Part shown: positions 17,347-25,189 of the stretch, in pieces
How the letters are laid out: every line of letters starts with the position of its first letter
How positions within the stretch are numbered: the stretch's first letter is position 1
Assembly (NCBI RefSeq): GCF_051628905.1
Contig: NZ_CP157575.1
Coordinates: forward strand, 1,364,001-1,428,000
Length of the DNA stretch: 64,000 nucleotides
From: Asaia sp037151935
Lineage (GTDB): Bacteria; Pseudomonadota; Alphaproteobacteria; Acetobacterales; Acetobacteraceae
Direction: 5' to 3'
Notes under the pieces: generated by a model
Seen by the model: only the letters and a program-made list of their open reading frames with translations
Databases searched by the model: none
Told to the model about the DNA's origin: nothing
Program-made: the position numbers and the translations under genes

Positions 17347-18603
17347 TCAGAGGCCAAGGCGATCCTTGATGCGGCCTTTCATGATCCCGGCGACGACACC
17401 CGCCTTCCAGGCGAAATGAAGCGGAATGGGCTTAATCGGTATTTCTGGAAAGAGAGCCGCCCCGCCTTGCGCCATCTCGGCGAGGTTCTGCCCCATCAGG
17501 GTCGCCATCGCGACACCGCGTCCGTTATAGCCCAGACAGGCCAGCAGCCCCGGTTCGGGTCGGTGCAGATGGGGATAATGATCGAGCGTCAGAGCCAGCT
17601 GACCGTTCCATCCTGCCTCCCATTCCAGTGTCGCAAGCTCGGGCCAGAGTCGTCGCGCGCGGGCGACCAGATAGGGAAAAGCCTCTGCCCCTTGGAGATC
17701 GCGCGATGCCGAGCGCCCGCCCATCAGCAGGCACCCTTCGGCATCGACACGATAATAGGTGGTAATTTCGCCAAGTTCGTAGAGCGATTCCCGCTGCGCC
17801 AGAATCTTCGCGCGCATGGATTCTGGCAGAGGCGCACTGGCGACGATGGCGCTATAGACGGGCACGATCGACCGTCGCAGCCTGTCGAGCAGTGGACCGG
17901 CATAGCCATTTGTCGCCAGAATAATTTGCTTGGCGCGCACCGTTCCGCCCGGCGTGCAAACACGCCAGTCCTCGCCGCTGCGGCTGATGGAAGAAACGGC
18001 GGAGCGGTCATGCAGTCTCGCCCCGGCATTCATGGCAGCCCGAGCCAGACCGCGCGTATAGGCCAGCGGGTCGAGCTGGCCGCCACGACGATCGATCATG
18101 CCCCCATGATAAAGGCTCGTGCCGCTGCGCTGCGCGATTTCCTCAGCCGTCAGGCATTCAGCCTGATTGCCGAGTGCTACACATTGCCGCGCAAGAGCCT
18201 CGAGCGGCGCCATCTGCCCTGCTGTCGTAGCCGCCCTGATCGTTCCGCTGCGCACCGCGTCGCAGGCGATGGCGTGACGGGCGATAAGATCAAAAACGAG
18301 ATCGGGCGCAGCCCAGGCACGCCGCGCCAGCACCGCCCCACGCTCGGGGCCGAAATCCTGCATGACCTGCTCGGGCGTTGTCTTCAGGCCGGGGTTGATC
18401 TGCCCGCCATTACGGCCAGAAGCGCCCCAGCCTGGCTCATGCGCGTCAAGCACGACCACATCATGCCCAGCCTCCGCCAGATGGAGCGCGGCAGAGAGCC
18501 CGGTCAGACCGGCGCCGATGACGACGATCTGCGCCTTTGCCTCCCCGGCCTGAGGGGCAAGGCTTAGAGACGCCTTTCTGCGTGCGTAAAGACTGGGATT
18601 CAT
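17347..18603 (-). CDS. FAD-dependent amine oxidoreductase, PuuB-like (DAO family)
   Basis: 418 residues of the glycine/D-amino-acid oxidase superfamily. The FAD Rossmann motif GAGLTGLSAALHLAEAGHDV lies at about residues 31-50, followed by GWGASGRNGGQINPGLK, the signature of the gamma-glutamylputrescine oxidase (PuuB/OrdL) subgroup. The C-terminal LGYNGRGVAMAT also fits. Known relatives oxidise a secondary or glutamylated amine to an aldehyde with H2O2 or a reduced carrier. It is the last gene of a five-gene operon; aldehyde dehydrogenase ends 24 bp upstream, which supports amine-to-aldehyde-to-acid flow. No PuuA ligase is seen, so the substrate may be a free amine. Its 3' end faces the HxlR gene across about 160 bp. 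Confidence 0.9.
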   Translation of the reverse strand: MNPSLYARRKASLSLAPQAGEAKAQIVVIGAGLTGLSAALHLAEAGHDVVVLDAHEPGWGASGRNGGQINPGLKTTPEQVMQDFGPERGAVLARRAWAAPDLVFDLIARHAIACDAVRSGTIRAATTAGQMAPLEALARQCVALGNQAECLTAEEIAQRSGTSLYHGGMIDRRGGQLDPLAYTRGLARAAMNAGARLHDRSAVSSISRSGEDWRVCTPGGTVRAKQIILATNGYAGPLLDRLRRSIVPVYSAIVASAPLPESMRAKILAQRESLYELGEITTYYRVDAEGCLLMGGRSASRDLQGAEAFPYLVARARRLWPELATLEWEAGWNGQLALTLDHYPHLHRPEPGLLACLGYNGRGVAMATLMGQNLAEMAQGGAALFPEIPIKPIPLHFAWKAGVVAGIMKGRIKDRLGL

Positions 18604-18627
18604 GCGGTCTCCCCTGCGCGGAGCGCC

Positions 18628-20055
18628 TCAGCCGCCATAACCGATCAGCGCGCGTATCTCGAGAAAATCATGCAATCCCCATTTGGAGCATTCCCGGCCA
18701 TTGCCTGACTGCCCGAACCCCCCAAAAGGCGCGGCCACCGTCCAGTCGGCGCCGTTGATATTCACATTGCCTGCTCTGAGACGCCGTGCCACCGCGCGCG
18801 CATGGACGAGATCGCCCGACTGCACATAGGCGGCGAGGCCATAAGGCGTGTCATTGGCGATACGGATTGCCTCTTCCTCGTCATCATAAGCGATAATCGA
18901 CAACACAGGCCCGAAGATTTCCTCGCGCGCGATAGTCATATCGGTCGTGACATGGCCGAAAATCGTCGGCTGCACGTAATAGCCGGTTTCCAGCCCTTCG
19001 GGCTTGCCCGCGCCCCCCGTCACCAGTGTCGCCCCCTCTTCGATCCCCTTGAGGATGAGCGTCTGAATACGGCCATATTGCACGTCGCTCACGACCGGGC
19101 CGAGCTGTGTCTCCTCATCGGCAGGGTTTCCTAGACGCAACGTGGCAACGGTCTGCGCTGCCAGCGCCATGGCATCCTCCATACGCGCGCGGGGCACGAG
19201 CATGCGGGTGGGCGCGTCGCAGGATTGACCGGAATTGCTCAGGCATCCCCTTACGCCCCGCTGCACGGCCTCGGCGAAATCGGCGTCTGGCAGAATGATA
19301 TTGGCTGATTTGCCGCCCAGTTCCTGATGCACGCGCTTGACCGTGTCAGCGGCTAGTTTGGCAACTGCCGCACCCGCTCTGGTCGATCCGGTGATCGAGA
19401 TCATCGCAATATCGGGGTGCGAAGCCAGAATGGCGCCTACCCCCGGTCCGTCGCCATTGACCAGATTGAACACGCCAGCCGGCACGCCAGCCTCGTGCAG
19501 GATCTCGGCGAAAACCAGCGCACTGAGGGGCGCCACCTCACTCGGTTTGAGAACCATGGTGCAGCCTGCCGCCAGAGCCGGGGCGATCTTGCACATGATC
19601 TGGTTCATCGGCCAGTTCCACGGCGTAATCAGCCCGCAGACGCCTACGGCCTCGCGGGTGATATAGACATCGCCCTCAGGCCCCTCGAAAGAGAAATCGC
19701 GCAGCACCGCAATCATCTCTTCCAGATGGGCGAGACCTGCCCAGCTCTGACTGTCGCGCGCGCGGGCTATGGGCGAGCCCATTTCGAACGAGATGGCCTG
19801 TGCCATATCCTCGCTGCGGCGCCTGTAGATGGCCAGCATACGCTCCAGAACGGCCAGACGCTCTTCACGCGTCGAAACGGACCAGGCAGGAAAAGCCGCT
19901 TTCGCCGCAGCGACGGCGCGCTCGACATCGACCGAGTCACCAAGGGCGATCTGCGCGCAAGGCCGTTCGGTTGCCGGGTTGATGACGTCGATCTGCGTCG
20001 CGCCATGCGGCTTGACCCACTGACCATTGATATAGAATTCGAGAGCATGGGACAT
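18628..20055 (-). CDS. NAD(P)-dependent aldehyde dehydrogenase
   Basis: A 475-residue ALDH-superfamily enzyme of normal length. Motifs include PWNWPMNQIM, KPSEVAPLSA, GSTRAGAAVA (cofactor fold), the general-base Glu in HQELGGKSANI and the nucleophilic Cys in NSGQSCDAPTR. The C-terminal PFGGFGQSGNGRE is typical. It should oxidise an aldehyde to the acid in the cytoplasm. Sitting between the amine permease and the amine oxidase, its likely substrate is the amino- or acylamino-aldehyde made by the oxidase. The operon gap upstream is 51 bp and downstream 24 bp. The exact substrate class (gamma-aminobutyraldehyde, glutamyl form or other) cannot be decided from the sequence. Confidence 0.92.
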   Translation of the reverse strand: MSHALEFYINGQWVKPHGATQIDVINPATERPCAQIALGDSVDVERAVAAAKAAFPAWSVSTREERLAVLERMLAIYRRRSEDMAQAISFEMGSPIARARDSQSWAGLAHLEEMIAVLRDFSFEGPEGDVYITREAVGVCGLITPWNWPMNQIMCKIAPALAAGCTMVLKPSEVAPLSALVFAEILHEAGVPAGVFNLVNGDGPGVGAILASHPDIAMISITGSTRAGAAVAKLAADTVKRVHQELGGKSANIILPDADFAEAVQRGVRGCLSNSGQSCDAPTRMLVPRARMEDAMALAAQTVATLRLGNPADEETQLGPVVSDVQYGRIQTLILKGIEEGATLVTGGAGKPEGLETGYYVQPTIFGHVTTDMTIAREEIFGPVLSIIAYDDEEEAIRIANDTPYGLAAYVQSGDLVHARAVARRLRAGNVNINGADWTVAAPFGGFGQSGNGRECSKWGLHDFLEIRALIGYGG

Positions 20056-20106
20056 GAGAAGAAGAGATCCTGAAAGCGGGAAAAGCCTGAGATCGAAAAG
20101 GGAAGA

Positions 20107-21432
20107 CTATCGCCCCGGACGGGGCAGCGAACAGACGCGTCTTGGTGCCTTGCCGATGAGCTGGCGCAGCAACGCCACGCCCCCCATCAACATCATGGTG
20201 ACCGTACTAAGGGCGAGTTCGTGGCGGGTATGGGCGACAAGCGCCATCGCCACGAGCGCCCCCATCAGCAGGATGAGTGTAAGAACGGGTGTAAAACCCA
20301 TGCCGCACAGACGAATGCGCGTCAGCACGATCAGCGCGTTATGGAAAATGATCAGCGCTCCGGTGGCACTGAGCAGGAACGCAAAGACGGCATTGGGAGA
20401 GGCGATCGCCACGGCCGAGATGGCGAGAGCCGCAGCGGCGCTGAACAGCACGGCAATGCGCGGCGCATGTGTCCGCGGGTCGAGACGCATAAAATGGCGC
20501 GGTGCGTCATCGACATCGGCCAGCTCGAATAACACGCGCGACGTGGCGTAGAGCCCCGAATTAAGCGTCGAGAGCATGGCCGAGACGATCACGATCTCCA
20601 TCGCCCCACTGGCAAACGGCACGTGCAGCCGGTTAAGCACCATGAGAAAGGGCGACTGACCCGGCACGACCTGCGACCACGGCACCAGACAGAGTATGAG
20701 AGCGACCGAGCAGAGGTAAAAACCGACCACACGCAGGGCAACGGCCCGCGTGGCCTTGGCGATGTTGCGGTCGGGCGCATCGGATTCGAGCGCGGCAATC
20801 GTCACCACTTCGCTGCCCGACATCGAGAAGACAATGGCCGGAATGACCGCCAGCAGGGCCATCCAGCCATGCGGCACAAAACCACTGCCCAGAACGTCCT
20901 GATGCATGGCCCCATTGCCGTGAAAAAGCGCGCCGAGTCCGATCAGAATGAACACGGCGATCGCCGCGATCTTGAGCATGGCGAACCAGTATTCGAGTTC
21001 GCCATAGGCTTGCACCGCCAGGAGATTGGTCGCCGTCATGGTGCCTAGAATGAGCACCTCCACCAGACCGAAGGGCAGATGTACGAGCGGGGCCAGCAGG
21101 GCGGCGGCAGCCATGATCTCGATGGCCAGCGTCGTGACCCAGACGAGCCAATAGGTCCAGCCGGTCATGAAACCCGCATGACCGCCTAGTGCGTGACGGA
21201 TCTGGTTGACGAAAGAGCCGTGACCCGGCGCGCGCAAGGCGATATCGCGCAGCATCAGGTTGACCAGAAAGGTCATGAGCCCTGCCAACGCATAGGAAAG
21301 CAACGCACCCGGCCCGGCCACCGAAATCGGCGTCGAGGCGCCTATGAAGAACCCCGCCCCGACCACGCCACCGATCGAAATCATGGCGATATGGCGCGGG
21401 CGAAGACTACGGGCGAGCGCGTTTTCTGTCAT
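20107..21432 (-). CDS. APC-superfamily amino acid/amine permease
   Basis: 441 residues with about 12 membrane helices. The N-terminus ARSLRPRHIAMISIGGVVGAG followed by FFIGAS is the substrate-binding TM1 signature of AAT-type APC transporters, and FSMSGSEVVTIAALES matches TM6. Known relatives (GabP, AroP, LysP) import amino acids or GABA by proton symport. Start 21432 is chosen over a longer frame to 21615 because the family begins here and AGGA lies seven bases upstream. It is the third gene of the amine/omega-amino-acid operon and presumably brings in the substrate for the aminotransferase and oxidase. Confidence 0.9.
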   Translation of the reverse strand: MTENALARSLRPRHIAMISIGGVVGAGFFIGASTPISVAGPGALLSYALAGLMTFLVNLMLRDIALRAPGHGSFVNQIRHALGGHAGFMTGWTYWLVWVTTLAIEIMAAAALLAPLVHLPFGLVEVLILGTMTATNLLAVQAYGELEYWFAMLKIAAIAVFILIGLGALFHGNGAMHQDVLGSGFVPHGWMALLAVIPAIVFSMSGSEVVTIAALESDAPDRNIAKATRAVALRVVGFYLCSVALILCLVPWSQVVPGQSPFLMVLNRLHVPFASGAMEIVIVSAMLSTLNSGLYATSRVLFELADVDDAPRHFMRLDPRTHAPRIAVLFSAAAALAISAVAIASPNAVFAFLLSATGALIIFHNALIVLTRIRLCGMGFTPVLTLILLMGALVAMALVAHTRHELALSTVTMMLMGGVALLRQLIGKAPRRVCSLPRPGR

Positions 21433-21491
21433 GCACGATCCTATGATCTGGCCTCTCATGCGGCCCTGTGACTGGAACGTTCCGAAATCGA

Positions 21492-21899
21492 TCAGGATTC
21501 TGCGGGCAGGGGAAGCTCGCCGGTCAGAAACTGGGCACGACCATGACCGAACGACCAATGGGCATCGCCATTCTCGACGACGGAAATCATGACATCGGAA
21601 GGGAGAATGCCACAATCCCTTTCGAGATAATTCGTGAGCAATCGGTAAAATTCCGAAACGGAATCGGCACCCCGTGGACGACTGAACATCTGCAGCAGAA
21701 CCATGGATTGCGTGCGCGGAATGTCGAGCCCGGTATCCTCCACGATCATATGGCTGGGCTTATGCTCCGTTACAATTTGATAACGATCTCTGCGCGGCAC
21801 CTGAAAGGCTTCGAGCATGGCCTCATGGGCCGAATCCAGAATCCCCCTGATCTGTTCGGGGGTCCGGCCTTCAAGGAGATGAAAATGCAGCAGAGGCAT
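21492..21899 (-). CDS. Tautomerase-family protein
   Basis: 135 residues beginning MPLLHFHLLEGRT, which leaves the catalytic Pro-1 typical of the tautomerase superfamily after methionine removal. EQIRGILDSAHEAMLEAFQVP, RYQIVTEH and the QMFSRPRG segment resemble the roughly 130-residue tautomerase_2 branch rather than the 60-residue 4-oxalocrotonate tautomerases. These enzymes use the N-terminal proline for keto-enol shifts or related hydrolysis. Its place between aminotransferase (31 bp) and permease suggests a tautomerisation step on a keto acid from transamination, but no specific reaction can be assigned. Confidence 0.82.
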   Translation of the reverse strand: MPLLHFHLLEGRTPEQIRGILDSAHEAMLEAFQVPRRDRYQIVTEHKPSHMIVEDTGLDIPRTQSMVLLQMFSRPRGADSVSEFYRLLTNYLERDCGILPSDVMISVVENGDAHWSFGHGRAQFLTGELPLPAES

Positions 21900-21929
21900 G
21901 AATAAGTCCTGACTGAGAGAAAAGGGGAA

Positions 21930-23282
21930 TCAGCGCGTGACGGTTTCGATAAGCCGCCCGAGCGTACCCGCCATGTCGCGCAACTCCTGCGGTGTCGCGA
22001 TGAAAGGCGGAGCGAGAGAAACCGTGTCGCCGGTGCAGCGCAGGAGCAGACCCTGTTTCAGCCCAAGTTCGAACAACGCCAGCCCCCTCGCACCGGGCGC
22101 TGCCGGATCGGGTTCGAGATCGATCGCCGCCGCCAGACCGATATTGCGGATATCGCGTATGCCCGGCGCATGATCGAGATGGTGGACGGCCTCTTCCAGC
22201 ACCGGCTCAAGAATGCTTACACGATCAAAAACGCCTTCATCCTCCATGATATCCAGAACTGCGTTGCCGACCGCAGCCGCCAGTGGATGGCCGGAATAGG
22301 TATAGCCATGGGCAAATTCGATAGCGTTTTCGGGACCGGTCATGAATGTCTCATAGATGTCCCGCCGCACGAGCACGCCGCCCATCGGCACCACGCCATT
22401 CGTGACTGCCTTGGCGAAGGTAATCATGTCGGGAACGACCTCGAAGCGCTGCGCGGCAAATGGCGCACCAAGACGACCGAAGCCGGTGATGACCTCATCG
22501 AAAATCAGCAAAATGCCATATTTCGTGCACAGGTCGCGCAATCGGCGCAGATAACCGACAGGCGGCACGATCACCCCAGTCGAGCCCTGAACCGGCTCGA
22601 CGATGACAGCAGCGATCGTACCCGCATCATGCAGCCCGACCAGTCGCTCGAGATCATCCGCCAGATCGGCGCCGATGACGGGCTGGCCATGCGAAAATGC
22701 AGCTTTTTCCGGCTCGTGGGTATGACGCAGATGATCGACCCCGTTGAGCATGCCCGCTGCAAACATCTTGCGGTTGGGGACGATCCCCCCGACCGACAAA
22801 CCACCGAAGCCGACACCGTGATAGCCGCGCTCACGCCCGATCATGCGGAACCGGCCGCCCTCACCGCGCAGGCGATGATAGCCAAGCGCCATCTTGAGCG
22901 CCGTATCGACCGCTTCGGAGCCGGAATTGGTGAAGAACACATGATCGAGCCCATCAGGCGCCATGCCGACAATCCGGTCGGCAAGCCTGATCGTGGCCGG
23001 GTTCGCCATTTGAAAGCCCGTGCAGTAATCGAGCGTCTCGGCCTGGGTTTTCAATGCCTCGACGATGCGCGGGTGGCCATGGCCGAGCGGGGTACACCAC
23101 AGGCCGGACAGCGTGTCGAATAGCGCTGCCCCGTCGGGCGTTTGGCAATAACACCCCTTTGCCGAGGCAATCAGACGCGAAGCCGGATCATGCCGAACGC
23201 GCCTGTTTGCAGTAAAGGGCATCCAGTACGTGCCCGCAGCAAGACTGCGAACAGGATCGAAATCGGCAGGTGACGATGCCAT
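21930..23282 (-). CDS. Class III omega-amino acid:pyruvate-type aminotransferase
   Basis: 450-residue PLP enzyme. Motifs in order: TNSGSEAVDTALKMAL (phosphate site), ERGYHGVGFGG, EPVQGSTGVIVPPVGY, FDEVITGFGRLG (the Asp that binds the PLP pyridine nitrogen) and ITFAKAVTNG (Schiff-base Lys). This is the beta-alanine/omega-amino acid:pyruvate aminotransferase group, which moves a terminal amino group to pyruvate. A putative upstream extension to 23357 is rejected: 23282 follows a GAGAG ribosome site and homology starts soon after. It is the first gene of the operon and diverges from the MocR regulator, so its promoter lies within 23283-23512. Confidence 0.92.
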   Translation of the reverse strand: MASSPADFDPVRSLAAGTYWMPFTANRRVRHDPASRLIASAKGCYCQTPDGAALFDTLSGLWCTPLGHGHPRIVEALKTQAETLDYCTGFQMANPATIRLADRIVGMAPDGLDHVFFTNSGSEAVDTALKMALGYHRLRGEGGRFRMIGRERGYHGVGFGGLSVGGIVPNRKMFAAGMLNGVDHLRHTHEPEKAAFSHGQPVIGADLADDLERLVGLHDAGTIAAVIVEPVQGSTGVIVPPVGYLRRLRDLCTKYGILLIFDEVITGFGRLGAPFAAQRFEVVPDMITFAKAVTNGVVPMGGVLVRRDIYETFMTGPENAIEFAHGYTYSGHPLAAAVGNAVLDIMEDEGVFDRVSILEPVLEEAVHHLDHAPGIRDIRNIGLAAAIDLEPDPAAPGARGLALFELGLKQGLLLRCTGDTVSLAPPFIATPQELRDMAGTLGRLIETVTR

Positions 23283-23380
23283 GGGGCGGCTCTCTCGTTC
23301 TCGGTCGTGGCATAGCGAAAGCGCTTCTCGCATGGAGGAGGCTCGCAATGACGTCACTATTCCAATTACGAAATGATCCT

Positions 23381-23442
23381 GTCTATATACAGTCGGTTGG
23401 CCTCACCCTGTATCTGTGTCGGTCCTCGTAGCGATACAGTCG
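23381..23442. promoter_or_regulatory. Candidate MocR operator, repeated ATACAG motifs
   Basis: The divergent region holds direct repeats ATACAGTCG at 23387-23395 and 23434-23442, an inverted CTGTAT at 23408-23413 and a palindromic CTGTCTATATACAG at 23381-23394. GabR, the studied MocR regulator of GABA use, binds two direct ATACCA repeats between itself and its target operon, so the arrangement is closely similar. Confidence 0.6.
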
Positions 23443-23512
23443 CCAGCCGCCTTGCAGGCAAAGCGTTTTTCGTCGTCGGATTTTTTCGTTTTTTATTGGA
23501 GCGCTTTCGATC

Positions 23513-24955
23513 ATGATCAGACTCGACCATCGTGCCTCCACGCCACTGGTTGCGCAGATCGTCGATGCCATACGCACGCGCATCGTTTCTGGCATCTGGC
23601 TGGATGGCATGAAGCTGCCTTCCATTCGAAAGCTCGCTCAGGATAGTGGTGTCAGCCCCCTGACCGTTTCGAACGCCTATAATCGACTTGTGGCCGAGGG
23701 GTTTCTTCAGGCCAGACGGGCGAGCGGCTATTTCGTCACCCATGAACCCAACCCCGTTTCCGGCCAGATCGAGGCGTCCAGTCCCCAGCCTTCGGTCGAC
23801 TCTCTCTGGCTGCTGCAACGGGCCTATGAGGGTGATGGGCGGCTGATTCAGGCAGGATGCGGCTGGCTTCCCGAGGCCTGTCTCTATGGCAGCGGCGTTC
23901 GCCATGCGCTCAATAGTCTGGGGCGCCGGCCTGAGATGCAAGGCCTTGGCTATGGCAACCCTTATGGCCATGACGGCCTGCGCGAGCAGATCGCGCTCAG
24001 TCTGGCGCGTCAGGGCATTGCCTGCCAACGCAGCGGCATCGTTCTTACCCATGGGGCCAGTCAGGCTCTGGAATTATCCATTCGCTGCGTGACGCGACCG
24101 GGCGACACGATTCTGGTCGAAGACCCCGGCTACTGCAATCTCTTTCCCGCGCTGCATGCAATGGGGCTGAATTTATGCGGTGTGCCCCGACTGAAGGACG
24201 GCCCCTGCCCCGAACGCTTCGCAAAACTGGCACGCGAGAAGAGCCCCAAGGCCTTCGTCATCAATACCCGCCTGCATAACCCGACCGGCACCTCCTGCTC
24301 TGCGCCCGTTTTGCACAAGCTGCTGCGTATCGCCGAGGCGCATGACATCATGCTGATCGAAGACGATATTTTCGGCGATCTCGCCCCTGAAACGAGCCCG
24401 ACCCTCGCCTATCTGGGTCAGCTCGATCACGTGATCCGCATCAGCAGTTTCTCCAAAACCATCTCGCCCGGCTTGCGCGTCGGCTATGTCGCTGCGAGCA
24501 CCGCCATCGCACGAGAAATACTCAAGCTGAAAATGGCGAGCAGCCTGACCAGCACCTCGATTTCCGAGGCTATCGTGCATCATTGCCTCGCCGATGGGCG
24601 CTATCGTCTCCATCTGGCCAGATTGCGCGAAAAACTGGCGCATCTTCAGGAGAAAGCACTCAGGCGCTTCGCAAAGACCGGGCTCGAGCCTTTCTGCAAG
24701 CCTGAGGGAGGGATGTTTCTCTGGATGCGATTTGCGCAGGAGCGCGGCGTGCTGCAACTCACCCGCGATGCCGCACGGGCGAATTTCCTGCTGGCACCGG
24801 GAGGTTATTTCTCTCCCGAGGGCGCGCCGTCGCCATGGCTTCGTTTCAATACCACGCAATGCGACAGGCCTGAGATTTTCGCCTTTCTCAACCAGTGGAA
24901 AGCCGCAAACCGGGGTACGCAACGCATCGACCCGGCCTTATCCTTACCCTCATGA
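23513..24955 (+). CDS. MocR/GabR-type PLP-dependent transcriptional regulator
   Basis: 480 residues. The N-terminal GntR winged helix (about 5-75: PLVAQIVDAIRTRIVSG, LPSIRKLAQDSGVSPLTVSNAYNRL) is joined to an aminotransferase-fold domain. The latter has GASQALEL, VEDPGYCN, HNPTGTS, IEDDIFGDL and the PLP lysine in SSFSKTISPGLRVGYV. Proteins of this design (GabR, PdxR, TauR) sense an amine or PLP adduct and activate a neighbouring catabolic operon while repressing themselves. GGAGCG precedes the start. It diverges from the aminotransferase operon across a 230-bp region with repeated motifs, so it is the probable regulator of that operon, responding to its amine or omega-amino-acid substrate. 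Confidence 0.93.
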   Translation: MIRLDHRASTPLVAQIVDAIRTRIVSGIWLDGMKLPSIRKLAQDSGVSPLTVSNAYNRLVAEGFLQARRASGYFVTHEPNPVSGQIEASSPQPSVDSLWLLQRAYEGDGRLIQAGCGWLPEACLYGSGVRHALNSLGRRPEMQGLGYGNPYGHDGLREQIALSLARQGIACQRSGIVLTHGASQALELSIRCVTRPGDTILVEDPGYCNLFPALHAMGLNLCGVPRLKDGPCPERFAKLAREKSPKAFVINTRLHNPTGTSCSAPVLHKLLRIAEAHDIMLIEDDIFGDLAPETSPTLAYLGQLDHVIRISSFSKTISPGLRVGYVAASTAIAREILKLKMASSLTSTSISEAIVHHCLADGRYRLHLARLREKLAHLQEKALRRFAKTGLEPFCKPEGGMFLWMRFAQERGVLQLTRDAARANFLLAPGGYFSPEGAPSPWLRFNTTQCDRPEIFAFLNQWKAANRGTQRIDPALSLPS

Positions 24956-25189
24956 AACCGCCTGCTATTATTTCCACAAAAACGTTGCACGTTCGATTTT
25001 ATGCACATAGAGTTTGACAAAGGATGACGGCACCACCCGACCCATGCCTTCAAGCATGAAATCAGGGCAGCCCTCATCTTCAAGAAAATCGTGCTCTGGC
25101 AATGCACAGCCCCCCGACTGACCCGTTCGGGGACTGAGATGAGCGGCTTCGCTCGAATTGTTACGAACGCCAAACGAGATGGAACGGAT

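Noticed and set aside
23366..24052. 228-codon minus-strand frame over the start of the MocR gene
   Set aside because: It is antisense to well-supported HTH and aminotransferase motifs and has no recognisable domain.
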